A stretch of DNA of 64,000 nt from Paenibacillus sp. LS1 (GCF_026013365.1 NZ_JAPDOE010000003.1:186001-250000); one strand, 5' to 3'. Shown: positions 25,977-35,716, counted from the stretch's first letter. The notes: generated by a model not told the origin, from the letters alone. Program-made: numbers and translations.

Positions 25977-26851
25977 TAGTAGTGCACCAGACGTCTGCCA
26001 AGCAGGAAGGATACTCCCGAGAGCAACACGCAGATCAGAATAATCACAACGGCAATGGACGAAGCTTCACCTACGTTAAAGGATTCGAATGCAGACTGGT
26101 AATACATGTACAGCAACGTTCTCGTTGATCCCGCCGGTCCGCCCTGCGTCATGACATTAATCTGGTCATAAGCTTGCAAGGACTGGATTGTAAGAATAAT
26201 CGAGAGAAAGAATGTCGTTGGTGAGATCAGTGGCAGTGTGATACTTCTGAACTTGTCCCAACGGTTTGCCCCATCGATTGAAGCTGCTTCGAGTAGATCG
26301 GACGGTAGATTTCGTAGTGCAACCAGATAAAATACCATCGCCCACCCAATTGACTTCCAAAGAGTAACGATCAGAACGGCAACCAATGCCCAGTCTGCGT
26401 CACGCAACCAGCCAATCGGAGATACACCAGCCCAGCCCAGCATGAGATTAGCAAGTCCCACTTCGGGCTCGAAGATCCAGGACCACGCAATGGACACCGC
26501 AACTGTCGGGGTGACCCAAGGTGAGAAGAGCAATGTCCGGAAGATGCCGGATGATTTGATTTTGCTATTCATGAGCATCGCAAGTGCCAATCCGCCCACA
26601 ATGGTTGGAATTACACTCCCCAGTCCGAATAACAAGGTGACTTTCAGTGATCGATAGAATTCAGAGTTCGTCAGCAGATAACTGTAATTGTCCAATCCAA
26701 CGAACAACTTGTCCGGGCTCATGAAGTCCCAATCGGTGAAACTGAGATAAACGATATATCCCAGAGGTCCCAGCCAGAAGATCAGCAATGGGATTAGAGC
26801 TGGCAGCGTGAATAGAACCGCTTCAGACTCCCTCCATAGTTTTAAACGCAA
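25976..26851 (-). CDS. ABC sugar permease, MalF-type
   Basis: 291 aa if started at TTG 26851, which has AAGGAG 8 nt upstream; a GTG at 26860 gives 294 aa but abuts the SD. About six helices, with EAA loop EAASIDGANRWDKFRSITLP. First gene of the importer operon, divergent from a GbsR-type regulator. Confidence 0.92.
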   Translation of the reverse strand: MRLKLWRESEAVLFTLPALIPLLIFWLGPLGYIVYLSFTDWDFMSPDKLFVGLDNYSYLLTNSEFYRSLKVTLLFGLGSVIPTIVGGLALAMLMNSKIKSSGIFRTLLFSPWVTPTVAVSIAWSWIFEPEVGLANLMLGWAGVSPIGWLRDADWALVAVLIVTLWKSIGWAMVFYLVALRNLPSDLLEAASIDGANRWDKFRSITLPLISPTTFFLSIILTIQSLQAYDQINVMTQGGPAGSTRTLLYMYYQSAFESFNVGEASSIAVVIILICVLLSGVSFLLGRRLVHY

Positions 26852-26926
26852 ATCCCCCACTCCTTACTGTCCAATTTTTCTTTAATGATTGGGAATTTTT
26901 GATTATAATCAACTCTATATTTCTTC

Positions 26927-26946
26927 TGTACAAAATTGATTGTACA
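26927..26946. promoter_or_regulatory. Inverted repeat between sugar ABC operon and gbsR-like gene
   Basis: TGTACAA and TTGTACA flank AATTGA. It is placed between the divergent start codons (26851 and 27050), near a minus-strand TATAAT at 26902-26907. Candidate operator of the GbsR-type protein. Confidence 0.45.
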
Positions 26947-27049
26947 CTCGTATTGAAAATTCTAATTCCGGGTTATGTTAAAATTGGAGCAAGTCATGTA
27001 AAATATGAGGCAGCTAGTGGGAACGCTATCATAAACCAGAGGTGACATT

Positions 27050-27622
27050 GTGGGAAAAGAAACTGCCGGGAACCCGAATCATTCTTCGTTATCCGATCGG
27101 CATGCGCTGAGGGAGCGAGTCATTGAGGCCATCGCTAATACGATGGATCTGTATGGAGTTAATCATACGTTTGGCAAATTATACGGCATCATGTATTTTG
27201 AAGATCGACCGATGACACTTGAAGAGATGAAGACCTCGATGAATATGAGCAAGAGCAACATGAGCTATGCGGTTCGTTCGCTTACGGAGTCACAGATGAT
27301 CTATAAACTGGAGGAAAAGAAGGACCGTCAGGATCAGTATCTGGCTGAGACCGACTTTTATCGTACATTTCAGAATTTCTTCGGGGCCAAGCTCCAACGG
27401 GAAGTGGATGTCATGTTAGAAGGCATTCGTGAAGTCATCCCTGACCTATCGGTCATGATCCTTTCGGAACATACTTCTTCCGATGATCGAGATGATGCAC
27501 TGCGTGATCTGCACAAACTCCAACATGCGGAGCAGTATTACGTCTGGCTACAAGGATTCGTGGATCAATTGCGGGACGGTAAATTTTACGAAAATGCTTC
27601 GCATACACCCAATAAAGATTAG
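27050..27622 (+). CDS. GbsR-type MarR-like transcriptional regulator
   Basis: 190 aa from GTG 27050 (AGAGGTG upstream). The wHTH reads MTLEEMKTSMNMSKSNMSYAVRSL, close to the GbsR family; the N-terminal helix has MDLYGVNHTFGKLYGIMYF, also characteristic. GbsR of Bacillus senses choline and represses glycine betaine genes. Here the neighbour is a sugar-type ABC importer, so the ligand may differ or the importer may carry something other than sugar. Confidence 0.88.
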   Translation: MGKETAGNPNHSSLSDRHALRERVIEAIANTMDLYGVNHTFGKLYGIMYFEDRPMTLEEMKTSMNMSKSNMSYAVRSLTESQMIYKLEEKKDRQDQYLAETDFYRTFQNFFGAKLQREVDVMLEGIREVIPDLSVMILSEHTSSDDRDDALRDLHKLQHAEQYYVWLQGFVDQLRDGKFYENASHTPNKD

Positions 27623-27679
27623 TACACTACATGGTGGAATAACGCCGCTATGATTCGTGTGTTGAGTCACACTAAACGC

Positions 27680-27730
27680 AAAAAGGAGCTGTCCCTAGCC
27701 AATGTATGGCTTTTGGAACAGCTCTTTTTT
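27680..27730. terminator. Terminator between gbsR-like gene and first SLH gene
   Basis: AAAAAGGAGCTGTCC and GGAACAGCTCTTTTTT pair with one mismatch. Strong T-run on both sides. Confidence 0.8.
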
Positions 27731-27822
27731 ATTCTATCTATTATACTGTCATATCCTATCCATTATTAGGGGTTCTCTTTTCCATATGCTACTGCGTTAA
27801 TGACCCCTTTATCATCTTGAAA

Positions 27823-29207
27823 ATATTACTTTTGCGCTGCAGCTTCGATATCTGCATATGCCCAGTGTGTTGCTGGTACATCGATGAACGATGTTGTTGC
27901 TGCACCAGTTAACGGTGTACGGTTAAACAGTACATTCAACACTTTCACCGCTTCAGCACGCGTCAACTTGCTATCCGGTTTGAACGTACCATCGTTATAA
28001 CCAACCATCAGGCCAGCGGATTGCACATAAGCAACGGCTTCTGCTGCCCACAGGTCTGCGGATACGTCTGTGAAGGACACTGCTGTAACTGTCGTCGTTG
28101 CTGTGTTTGCTTGCTGATCTTGCATCCAGCGATAGGCAATGGTAGCCATTTGAGCACGGGTGATCGAACCTTCTGGTGCAAATTGGGTGTTGCTCATGCC
28201 GTTCATAATACCAGCAGATTGAGCTTTTTGAATCTCACCCGTTGCCCAGTGTTTTGCAGATACATCCTTGTAGCTCACCCCATTAGTAGAACCTGTTGCC
28301 GCTTCAGTTGAAAGATTGCGAGCCAGCATTGCCGCCATTTGTGCACGTGTTACGAATGCATCCGGACGGAAGTCAGCACCAAAACCTTGGATGTAAGGTT
28401 GATGTGTACCTTGTGAAGCTTTCAGTCCATCCACAACAACGAGGGTGAATGTACTGAATTTCGTTACGGTAAACTCAATGCCTTCGCTATTATCAGCGAG
28501 TGTTACCAGTTTGCCTTGAATCAATTCTTTTGTGCCGTCACTGTGTTCGATATAGATTGCCAGGTTGTCCAATGCTTGCTGACGAGCAGCCGGATCGGTT
28601 GGCAGACTACCACGAAGTGGCAACGTAAGTGTCACTTCTCGGCTCTGCATATTCGTGTCGATCTCTACCGGACGAGCCAGCACACGCACATTGGTATTCG
28701 GAGCAATCTGTTGAATCAACTGCTCTTTCTTCGCACGCTCTTCGACTTCCTGGCGCTGGGATTCCTGTTTCAGTGGAACCACACGGAAGTACAAGTCTTG
28801 ATCAAATCCAGCGATGGAATTCGTCGGAACGGAAATCACTACATTTTCAGTGGAAATCTCCAGCTTGAGTGAGCCATCATTCAGTTCTTTTACCGCTGCC
28901 TTAGGCACTTCAATACGTGTCTCGGACACGGCATCTTTGGTGTCTGGGATAACAATGCGTGCGGTGTTCATGTTCAATTGCTTCGCTTTTTCCACCGATT
29001 CCTTGGCAATTGCTTCGGTCATTTTCACCAAATCTTTGATTGTGCCGTTGGTTTCGGTTGTACGTGTGATTGGTGTCTTGGTCAGATTGGTGCCGTTAGC
29101 TCCATTGACATCTACCACGATCTGTTGCTGATTCGTGGTTGGTGCAGGGGTAGATGTTACAGGCGTAGTCGTAGACGCTCCGCCACCTGTGTTTCCACCC
29201 GGGTTAG
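27823..29207. repeat. Direct repeat copy 1 (3' end of SLH gene 1)
   Basis: About 1.38 kb, nearly identical to 31712-33096 and in constant register: landmark sequences at both ends are 3889 bp apart, so there is no net insertion or deletion. It encodes the P/G/T linker, a conserved ~220-aa domain and the three SLH domains. Confidence 0.85.
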
Positions 29208-31359
29208 GTGTTGGTGTATTTGATGTGAACGTAAGTGTTGTCCATTTCCATATCGGTGTATTGCCTTTGGCTCTTACACGAACCACAATTTTTTGGTTGC
29301 CTTCAAATCGATCTGTTTCACTAAATTTATTCCAAGTCGCCCCATTATCTTTGGAGTATTCCATCGTTTCATCTGCACCGATAACCACATTGGCTGTATC
29401 ATCAGCAGTCACATTAGGCGCTGGGGGAGCAAAGAACAAGTCAAATGCTCTTTGAATATCTTTAATTTTTTCATATCCTCCAACAGGTCGTTCACTAAGC
29501 ATCCACTCTGCGAGTTGTTGCTGTTCCGCATTCGTTGATAATGTTACTATCTGGTCAAACTTCAGAGGAGATTCCTGAAGACTTAATCCTGGATTGTTGG
29601 CTAAAAGTATTTGGTACTGCATTTGAAGCATTTGGTACAAATTCAAGTTATTTAATATCTCACTCGCTGTCTCTGCTTGGTTAATTGAAGGAAATTCTTC
29701 AGATAGCGTAAACATTAAACCTACAGCCGATTCAGTGTCCGTTGCAACAGAAGTGAACTTCGCAATATAAGCAATTAACTGCTGATCCGCCTGATTAGCT
29801 TTCAGATAAAAATCTGCTGCTTTCTTGAACTGTTCAAACTCTTCCTCAGAGAACAGATTAGCACCTTTTACAATGACCTGATCGTAAATGTTATTTAATG
29901 CAGAAGCCATATCTCGGTAATCTAACCGATACCCCAAAAGGATATTGATACTTATATCTACAATAAATTGAACCTGATCTTCATTGTAAGATCCCGATCT
30001 CGGAGTCATTTGGACTAATGTAGCAGCAACTGTCTTTTGTTCTTGATCTGTTAGCTCACTAAACGCTCCAGGTTGATTGAGCAGATCTGTATTTTTTAAT
30101 ATGGATAACACTGTAACTTTATCCTTGATATCTATCGCTGCGTTCAGCTGCTTCAGCGATTGCTTCTCAGGAGTGCCAAAGAACTCATCAAATGCTTCCT
30201 GCGCGACTTTATATGTTAAATAGCCATTACCCGGCTTTTTCAACAGCATCCAGTCAGCCAGCTTCTCCATTTCAGTCATGTTGGAGGAAATGCTTTTCAT
30301 TTTACTAAAATCAAGCGGGAATGTACCAACGAGGGTCTCTTTATCTGTGCCTTTAAACGCCTCTGCTTGTTCTTGAAGCTGATATAATTCCGTTAGCGCA
30401 TTAATCATTTCACTCTGTGTTGAGACATTCGTAAAATTGGTAATTTGGCTCGATGCCATAGAAAGATTCATAACTGATTCTTCAAGGAATGGATTATTAG
30501 CAATTCGCTGTAGTTTAATTTTGAATGCCAGCACGTTCTGTTCCAAATCAGAAGCCAGAAAATATCGATCTAACATCGGTTTAATCATATTCAGATATTC
30601 AGAACTAACCGATGCTGCAAAAGTAAGAGTTTTGTCGTAATAAGTAGTCAATCTCTCTTGGACATCGGACAACTCATTTGCTTTCATTACTGAAATACCT
30701 TGTTGAATATAATCTAACAAAAATTGAACCTCACTGTTACTCTCATACCCATTAGCAGGCTCATTCATATGTCCCGCTAAGGTTACCAGTGCATTTTGCT
30801 CTTCCAGAGGTAGAGATTCAAACTCCGGCGTCGTAGTGATGAAATTTTCATTTTTGAACAGTTCAGTTATTTTAGCTGCATCAAAATTTTGACCAATAGA
30901 GTTATTGAACTCACCCAGTGGTGTAGTGAACTCAATGGATTGCATCTGATAAGCAAAATCCGAGTAACGATCCTGAACAATTACGTTAAAATAGTAGGTT
31001 TCACCTTCTGTTAAGTTGGTAACTATTCTTGAAAATGATCCATCTGTAGACTCTGAACCAGAAATCCAATTGCCATAAGAATGATCTACTGTGCTATTGT
31101 TGATTTCGTTCGCGTCCGTAAGATCAGAGTTTTTGGAAAAGAAAACCCTATAATTTAATTCATATGATGCAGTATTATCGGATTGAGCATATTCCCATTT
31201 AACCTCTACCGAATTATCGTCCACACCCTTCACCGTGATTAAACCATTATTACCGGGTACCGGATACGATGCTCCTGCACTAACCTTTCCTGCTGGTGCA
31301 AGCCATGGAGCCACCAACACCAAAATAAGCAACATGCTCATTATTTTTCTGTACTGCAT
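27826..31359 (-). CDS. Giant SLH-domain surface protein 1
   Basis: 1177 aa, SD GGGAGGA before ATG 31359. Order: signal peptide (to about VSAGA, 25-30); a fibronectin III domain (~35-147); two copies of a ~245-aa repeat (~155-395 and ~397-645), each ending in a W-M-L...P-x-x-G-Y...F-D-x-F-F box; a DUF4073-like beta domain (~648-712); a Pro/Gly/Thr linker; a ~220-aa domain (IKDLVKMTEAIAKES onward); and three SLH domains (TRAQMA, TRAQMA, TRAEAV) that bind cell-wall polymer. An S-layer-type protein of unknown partner. Monocistronic. Confidence 0.88.
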   Translation of the reverse strand: MQYRKIMSMLLILVLVAPWLAPAGKVSAGASYPVPGNNGLITVKGVDDNSVEVKWEYAQSDNTASYELNYRVFFSKNSDLTDANEINNSTVDHSYGNWISGSESTDGSFSRIVTNLTEGETYYFNVIVQDRYSDFAYQMQSIEFTTPLGEFNNSIGQNFDAAKITELFKNENFITTTPEFESLPLEEQNALVTLAGHMNEPANGYESNSEVQFLLDYIQQGISVMKANELSDVQERLTTYYDKTLTFAASVSSEYLNMIKPMLDRYFLASDLEQNVLAFKIKLQRIANNPFLEESVMNLSMASSQITNFTNVSTQSEMINALTELYQLQEQAEAFKGTDKETLVGTFPLDFSKMKSISSNMTEMEKLADWMLLKKPGNGYLTYKVAQEAFDEFFGTPEKQSLKQLNAAIDIKDKVTVLSILKNTDLLNQPGAFSELTDQEQKTVAATLVQMTPRSGSYNEDQVQFIVDISINILLGYRLDYRDMASALNNIYDQVIVKGANLFSEEEFEQFKKAADFYLKANQADQQLIAYIAKFTSVATDTESAVGLMFTLSEEFPSINQAETASEILNNLNLYQMLQMQYQILLANNPGLSLQESPLKFDQIVTLSTNAEQQQLAEWMLSERPVGGYEKIKDIQRAFDLFFAPPAPNVTADDTANVVIGADETMEYSKDNGATWNKFSETDRFEGNQKIVVRVRAKGNTPIWKWTTLTFTSNTPTPNPGGNTGGGASTTTPVTSTPAPTTNQQQIVVDVNGANGTNLTKTPITRTTETNGTIKDLVKMTEAIAKESVEKAKQLNMNTARIVIPDTKDAVSETRIEVPKAAVKELNDGSLKLEISTENVVISVPTNSIAGFDQDLYFRVVPLKQESQRQEVEERAKKEQLIQQIAPNTNVRVLARPVEIDTNMQSREVTLTLPLRGSLPTDPAARQQALDNLAIYIEHSDGTKELIQGKLVTLADNSEGIEFTVTKFSTFTLVVVDGLKASQGTHQPYIQGFGADFRPDAFVTRAQMAAMLARNLSTEAATGSTNGVSYKDVSAKHWATGEIQKAQSAGIMNGMSNTQFAPEGSITRAQMATIAYRWMQDQQANTATTTVTAVSFTDVSADLWAAEAVAYVQSAGLMVGYNDGTFKPDSKLTRAEAVKVLNVLFNRTPLTGAATTSFIDVPATHWAYADIEAAAQK

Positions 31360-31396
31360 TTTTATTTTTCCTCCCTAATCTCGCTTGTTAAATATA

Positions 31397-31435
31397 GGTA
31401 TATTGTAGTACACAACTCTGAACGGATTCTGAACA
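31397..31435 (-). promoter_or_regulatory. Promoter of SLH gene 1 with direct-repeat activator box
   Basis: On the minus strand TGTTCAGAAT then CCGTTCAGAG form two heptamers (GTTCAGA) with an 11-bp period, followed by TACAAT at a fixed distance and ACC. The start codon is ~36 nt after the predicted transcript start. The same 39-nt layout precedes SLH gene 2 and the LysM gene. Confidence 0.6.
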
Positions 31436-31560
31436 TTAGAGCAAATAAAAGGTATTAGTACCACTTATAGATATAAAATTTGTGAAAAAATCTCATTTTC
31501 TTCGTCATTATTCAACATTTTTATTTTGAGATATACTATCTTAGACCTATAAATGCATAA
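31436..31560. repeat. Upstream region homologous to that of SLH gene 2, copy 1
   Basis: Shares blocks in the same order with 35816-35935: AGAGCAAATAAAAGG, ATCTCA, TTCGTCAT, ATTTTTATTTT and GACCTATA. Suggests the control region was duplicated with the gene. No coding sequence seen. Confidence 0.6.
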
Positions 31561-31606
31561 CACGAGATTCAAACAAAATTAGAATATACTCCTCTGAATT
31601 TCAGTA

Positions 31607-31651
31607 GAACAAAAGAAGACCACCTATTCTTGGGTGGCCTTCTTTTGTTCT
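31607..31651. terminator. Bidirectional terminator after SLH gene 2
   Basis: AGAACAAAAGAAGACCACC pairs with GGTGGCCTTCTTTTGTTCT (one mismatch). It isolates SLH gene 2 from SLH gene 1. Confidence 0.85.
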
Positions 31652-31711
31652 ACCATATTAGCTTGCTCGGAACTAAAAACTACGAGCTTTTTGTCTCTTG
31701 ATCTTGCACTG

Positions 31712-33096
31712 ATATTACTTCTGCGCAGCAGCTTCGATATCTGCATATGCCCAGTGTGTTGCTGGTACATCGTTGAACGTTGGCGTAACTGCACCAGTGA
31801 GTGGTTCGCGGTTAAACAATACATTCAATACTTTCACTGCTTCCGCACGCGTCAGCTTACTGTCCGGTTTGAATGTACCATCGTTGTAACCAACCATCAG
31901 GCCAGCGGATTGCACGTATGCAATGGCTTCTGCTGCCCACAGGTCTGCGGATACATCTGTGAAGGAAACTGCTGTACCATTTACGGTTGTAGTACCCGCC
32001 TGTTGCTGCTGCATCCAGCGGTATGCAATCATCGCCATTTGAGCACAGGTGATCGAACCTTCCGGCGCAAATTGAGTCGCGCTCATGCCGTTCATGATGC
32101 CTGCGGATTGAGCCTTTTGAATCTCACTTGTTGCCCAGTGTGTTGCAGATATATCCTTGTAGCTCACGCTATCCGCGGAACCTGCTGCCACTTCAGTTGG
32201 AAGATTGCGAGCCAGCATCGCTGCCATTTGTGCACGTGTTACGAATGCATCTGGACGGAAATCTGCACCGAAACCTTGGATGTACGGCTGGTGTTTACTT
32301 TGTGAAGCTTTCAGTCCATCCACAACAACGAGAGTGAACGTACTGAATTTCGTTACGGTAAATTCGATGCCTTCGCTGTTATCTGCCAGTTGCACCAGTT
32401 TGCCTTGAATCAATTCTTTTGTTCCGTCACTGTGTTCGATGTAGATCGCCAGGTTGTCCAAAGCCTGCTGACGAGCAGCCGGATCGGTTGGCAAGCTGTC
32501 ACGTAGTGGCAAAGTCAACGTCACTTCGCGACTCTGCATATTCGTGTCGATCTCTACCGGACGAGCCAGTACACGAACATTGGTATTCGGAGCAATCTGT
32601 TGAATCAACTGCTCTTTCTTTGCACGTTCTTCCACTTCTTTGCGCTCCGATTCCTGTTTCAGTGGAACTACACGGAAGTACAAATCTTGGTCAAATCCAG
32701 CGATGGAATTCGTCGGAACAGAGATGATCGCATTCTCTGTAGAAATCTCCAGCTTGAGTGAACCATCATTCAGTGCTTTTACCGCTGCTTTAGGCAGTTC
32801 AATACGTGTCTCGGACACGGCATCTTTGGTGTCTGGAATGACAATGCGTGCTGTATTCATGTTTAATTGCTTCGCTTTTTCCACCGATTCCTTGGCAATC
32901 GCTTCGGTCATTTTCACCAAATCTTTGATCGTGCCGTTGGTTTCGGTTGTACGGGTGATCGGTGTCTTGGTCAAGTTGGTACCATTTGCCCCATTAACGT
33001 CAACCACGATCTGTTCTTGTTTCGTTGTTGGTGCAGGGGTAGACGTTACTGGTGTGGTCGTGGACGATCCACCACCAGTGTTTCCACCCGGGTTAG
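31712..33096. repeat. Direct repeat copy 2 (3' end of SLH gene 2)
   Basis: Counterpart of 27823-29207 in the same orientation. Differences are scattered and mostly synonymous; one changes the SLH2 Arg codon to Cys at about 32044-32047. Confidence 0.85.
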
Positions 33097-35716
33097 GCGT
33101 TGAGCCATTACCGTTATCAGTGTTGCTATCACCGTTCTGTGTAAAGACAATCTTTATCGCGCGTCCTGGCAGTTCATCACTAACTGCTTTATGACGAACC
33201 CATACCGTTTTATTACCACTAAAGTCCGTTTTCTGAATAGAGGCAACGTCAATCCAATGCAGTTTGTCGTCAAAGGAGATTTCCATCGTGCTGTCCAAGC
33301 CCGTTATGGTGTTATTGATGTCATTCCCCTTCACATTCGGAGCCGTAAAGAATCGGTTAAATACATACTGTAGATTCCCAACAGTCTCGTAGCTGTCTTG
33401 TTCAGTAAGCATCCACTCTGTCAGTTCCTTTTGATCTTCGGAACTGAGTTCTGCCCTTTTGGATACATCAAGGGCGCCTGTAAGATCAAATTCGTATTTC
33501 TCGAAGAAAGGTTCCGCGTTAATCTGAACGTTCATAGCATCTTCGAGCCATTGATTCATTGGAATCAACTTGGTAGCTTTATCAATAGACTGATACGATT
33601 CAGTGAAAAGATATAGCACAATCATAGGTTCCACAATATCTCCTTGATAATAGCCTTCCAACTTTTCGTAGGCTATTGAATACAAGAATCTATAAGCAAA
33701 AACATTTTTATCTATTTCATTGGTACGTTTCAAGTAATCTTTACCATAAGTGCTAAATTCATTTGCTTGTTGATCATTAAAGTAATTTGATGCATCTTTC
33801 AATTTCTGAGCAAATGCATCCAGTGTATTTTCAAGAGCAGTAAGTTCATTCTGCTCCCATAGAGATTGTACCAAGACACCAAGCTCAATCATATATTGAA
33901 CCTGACCTTTATTCTTAAAATCTCCTTCTGCATATCGGATGAGGAATCCTGCAATGAAATTTTTGACCTGCGGGGTTAGAGCACCGTAGCCATTAGGCAG
34001 AGTAATACCCAGATCTGGATTCTCCATAGCTACACGCATAGCGGCTCTATCACCATTAGTTTTTGCAGTATTTAAGACAGTCAATGGATCGCTTTCGTTA
34101 TCATCAGGGAAAAATTTATTAAATGCAGTCTGAATTTCTTCAAAACTTGCATATCCACCAAGTGGTCTCTCATTAAGCATATGTTCTGCTAATTGTTCCC
34201 GTTCTTCGTTTATCAAACTACCCCATTTGCTGATTTCCAGAGGAAATACTCTAAGTGAATTTTCTTGATTTTCTTCATCGCCATTGTATGATTCAATACC
34301 TGTCTGAATATCGTACATATCTTGTAGAACGTCTTCCATATCACCAAGTGTTTCAACCTTATTGATAAAAGGGGTATTATTCACTAGCCTCTCTTTGTAT
34401 TCCAAAATTTTTCTGATAGAAGGATTGTTTGCGAGCTTCCCCTCATATAAGAAAGTGGTCATACTTCGTTCAATTGATGAAGAGTTAAGATATAGGTCCA
34501 TTTTTTCATAATAATCAACTTCTTCACCAGGGGACTGTGCCAAAGTTTGATAATATTTATCAAGTACTTCTAATGAGTCTGGTCCTCCAATCTTGCGAGG
34601 AAGTTCGAGTGCTTGTAGAGCCAACTGTACTAAATATTGAACTTGTTCCTTATTCTCATATCCGTTAATTGTTGGCGGTGATAAATATAGCAAATAATCT
34701 ACAATATCATCCTGATCCTCTTCAGATAACAATTTGAAATCAGGATCGGCTATGAAGTTTTTATTGCCAAGTAATTCAATTAGTTCAGGTTTGAGATCTA
34801 TCTGTGAATTCTGATCCTTCGTTTGTATAATTTCGTTAAATTGCTCCAACAAGGCTGAACTATTGGGTTCGAAAAAAGCATCAAACGTAGTTTGAACTTC
34901 AGATACCGTTTCATAACCGTTCTGCGGCTTATGATCAATCATCCATTGTGCAAGTTCTTCTCTCTTTTGATTATTGTCTTCAATGGCCTCCATCTTCTCC
35001 ATCTGAACTGGAAAAGGCTCCATAGTACTGGTCATTCGGTTGTGTTTCATCATGGAGTCAAGTGCTACTTTCATACTTGATACATCACTAAGAGTATTAA
35101 TTGGTCGATAATCATCGATTAATGTTTTCATCAAAGTAAGCTGTGAACCATAAGGTACAGAATCTTGTGATCTGTTTAGGAAAGCCCCAAACATAGCAAT
35201 ATTCATAAACATTGGCTTATCGGCACCACTCAACATGTTAAAGGCAACGCTTGCCTCAACCATTGACTGAGCTTCGTCATAAGGTAGAAAACCTCCCGCC
35301 TGACTATACAATCCATATATCTCATCCAAAAGATACTGTGCATTATTCGAATTCATCACTTTAGGCATTTTTAACAAGTTATATAGAAGTGCAAAAACAT
35401 ACTCAACTTGGTTTTGATTCTCATAATCTATTTCACGTGGTAGCAAAAGAATTATTCCTCGAGCCAGTTCTTTCTTTTGCTCATCATTCAGCAGGTTATA
35501 GGTGGTGGAGATATCCGTGATATCTATTAAACTGCCGCTCTCCAACATACCCCGAACTTCTGGAATGGCTGCTTCAATATCCATATCTGAACTTCTGATT
35601 TGGTTAAGTTGGTCCAATGGAGTAAACGGGTCAGCACTTGCAACCCCACCCACGCTAACCACCTGTAATAACAAAACCGCAACTAAAAGGCAGCTTATCA
35701 GCTTTCTGTAATTCAT
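31715..35716 (-). CDS. Giant SLH-domain surface protein 2
   Basis: 1333 aa from ATG 35716 (GGGAGGA 8 nt upstream). Signal peptide to about ASADP (29). Then three copies of the ~245-aa repeat (about 45-285, 290-537, 545-791), each with an N-terminal 'LSxEDQxx...Y-x-N-x-x-Q-V-Q-Y' box and a C-terminal 'LxxWML...GYxTxxxxQxxFxxFF' box; a DUF4073-like domain; the P/G/T linker; and the same C-terminal region and three SLH domains as protein 1. The second SLH has ITCAQMA instead of TRAQ. No fibronectin domain at the start. Paralogue from tandem duplication. Confidence 0.88.
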   Translation of the reverse strand: MNYRKLISCLLVAVLLLQVVSVGGVASADPFTPLDQLNQIRSSDMDIEAAIPEVRGMLESGSLIDITDISTTYNLLNDEQKKELARGIILLLPREIDYENQNQVEYVFALLYNLLKMPKVMNSNNAQYLLDEIYGLYSQAGGFLPYDEAQSMVEASVAFNMLSGADKPMFMNIAMFGAFLNRSQDSVPYGSQLTLMKTLIDDYRPINTLSDVSSMKVALDSMMKHNRMTSTMEPFPVQMEKMEAIEDNNQKREELAQWMIDHKPQNGYETVSEVQTTFDAFFEPNSSALLEQFNEIIQTKDQNSQIDLKPELIELLGNKNFIADPDFKLLSEEDQDDIVDYLLYLSPPTINGYENKEQVQYLVQLALQALELPRKIGGPDSLEVLDKYYQTLAQSPGEEVDYYEKMDLYLNSSSIERSMTTFLYEGKLANNPSIRKILEYKERLVNNTPFINKVETLGDMEDVLQDMYDIQTGIESYNGDEENQENSLRVFPLEISKWGSLINEEREQLAEHMLNERPLGGYASFEEIQTAFNKFFPDDNESDPLTVLNTAKTNGDRAAMRVAMENPDLGITLPNGYGALTPQVKNFIAGFLIRYAEGDFKNKGQVQYMIELGVLVQSLWEQNELTALENTLDAFAQKLKDASNYFNDQQANEFSTYGKDYLKRTNEIDKNVFAYRFLYSIAYEKLEGYYQGDIVEPMIVLYLFTESYQSIDKATKLIPMNQWLEDAMNVQINAEPFFEKYEFDLTGALDVSKRAELSSEDQKELTEWMLTEQDSYETVGNLQYVFNRFFTAPNVKGNDINNTITGLDSTMEISFDDKLHWIDVASIQKTDFSGNKTVWVRHKAVSDELPGRAIKIVFTQNGDSNTDNGNGSTPNPGGNTGGGSSTTTPVTSTPAPTTKQEQIVVDVNGANGTNLTKTPITRTTETNGTIKDLVKMTEAIAKESVEKAKQLNMNTARIVIPDTKDAVSETRIELPKAAVKALNDGSLKLEISTENAIISVPTNSIAGFDQDLYFRVVPLKQESERKEVEERAKKEQLIQQIAPNTNVRVLARPVEIDTNMQSREVTLTLPLRDSLPTDPAARQQALDNLAIYIEHSDGTKELIQGKLVQLADNSEGIEFTVTKFSTFTLVVVDGLKASQSKHQPYIQGFGADFRPDAFVTRAQMAAMLARNLPTEVAAGSADSVSYKDISATHWATSEIQKAQSAGIMNGMSATQFAPEGSITCAQMAMIAYRWMQQQQAGTTTVNGTAVSFTDVSADLWAAEAIAYVQSAGLMVGYNDGTFKPDSKLTRAEAVKVLNVLFNREPLTGAVTPTFNDVPATHWAYADIEAAAQK

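Noticed and set aside
28516..29131. Long open frames on the plus strand opposite the SLH genes (also 32640-33194)
   Set aside because: They are antisense shadows of a repetitive coding region and lack SD sites; both copies of the repeat give the same shadows.
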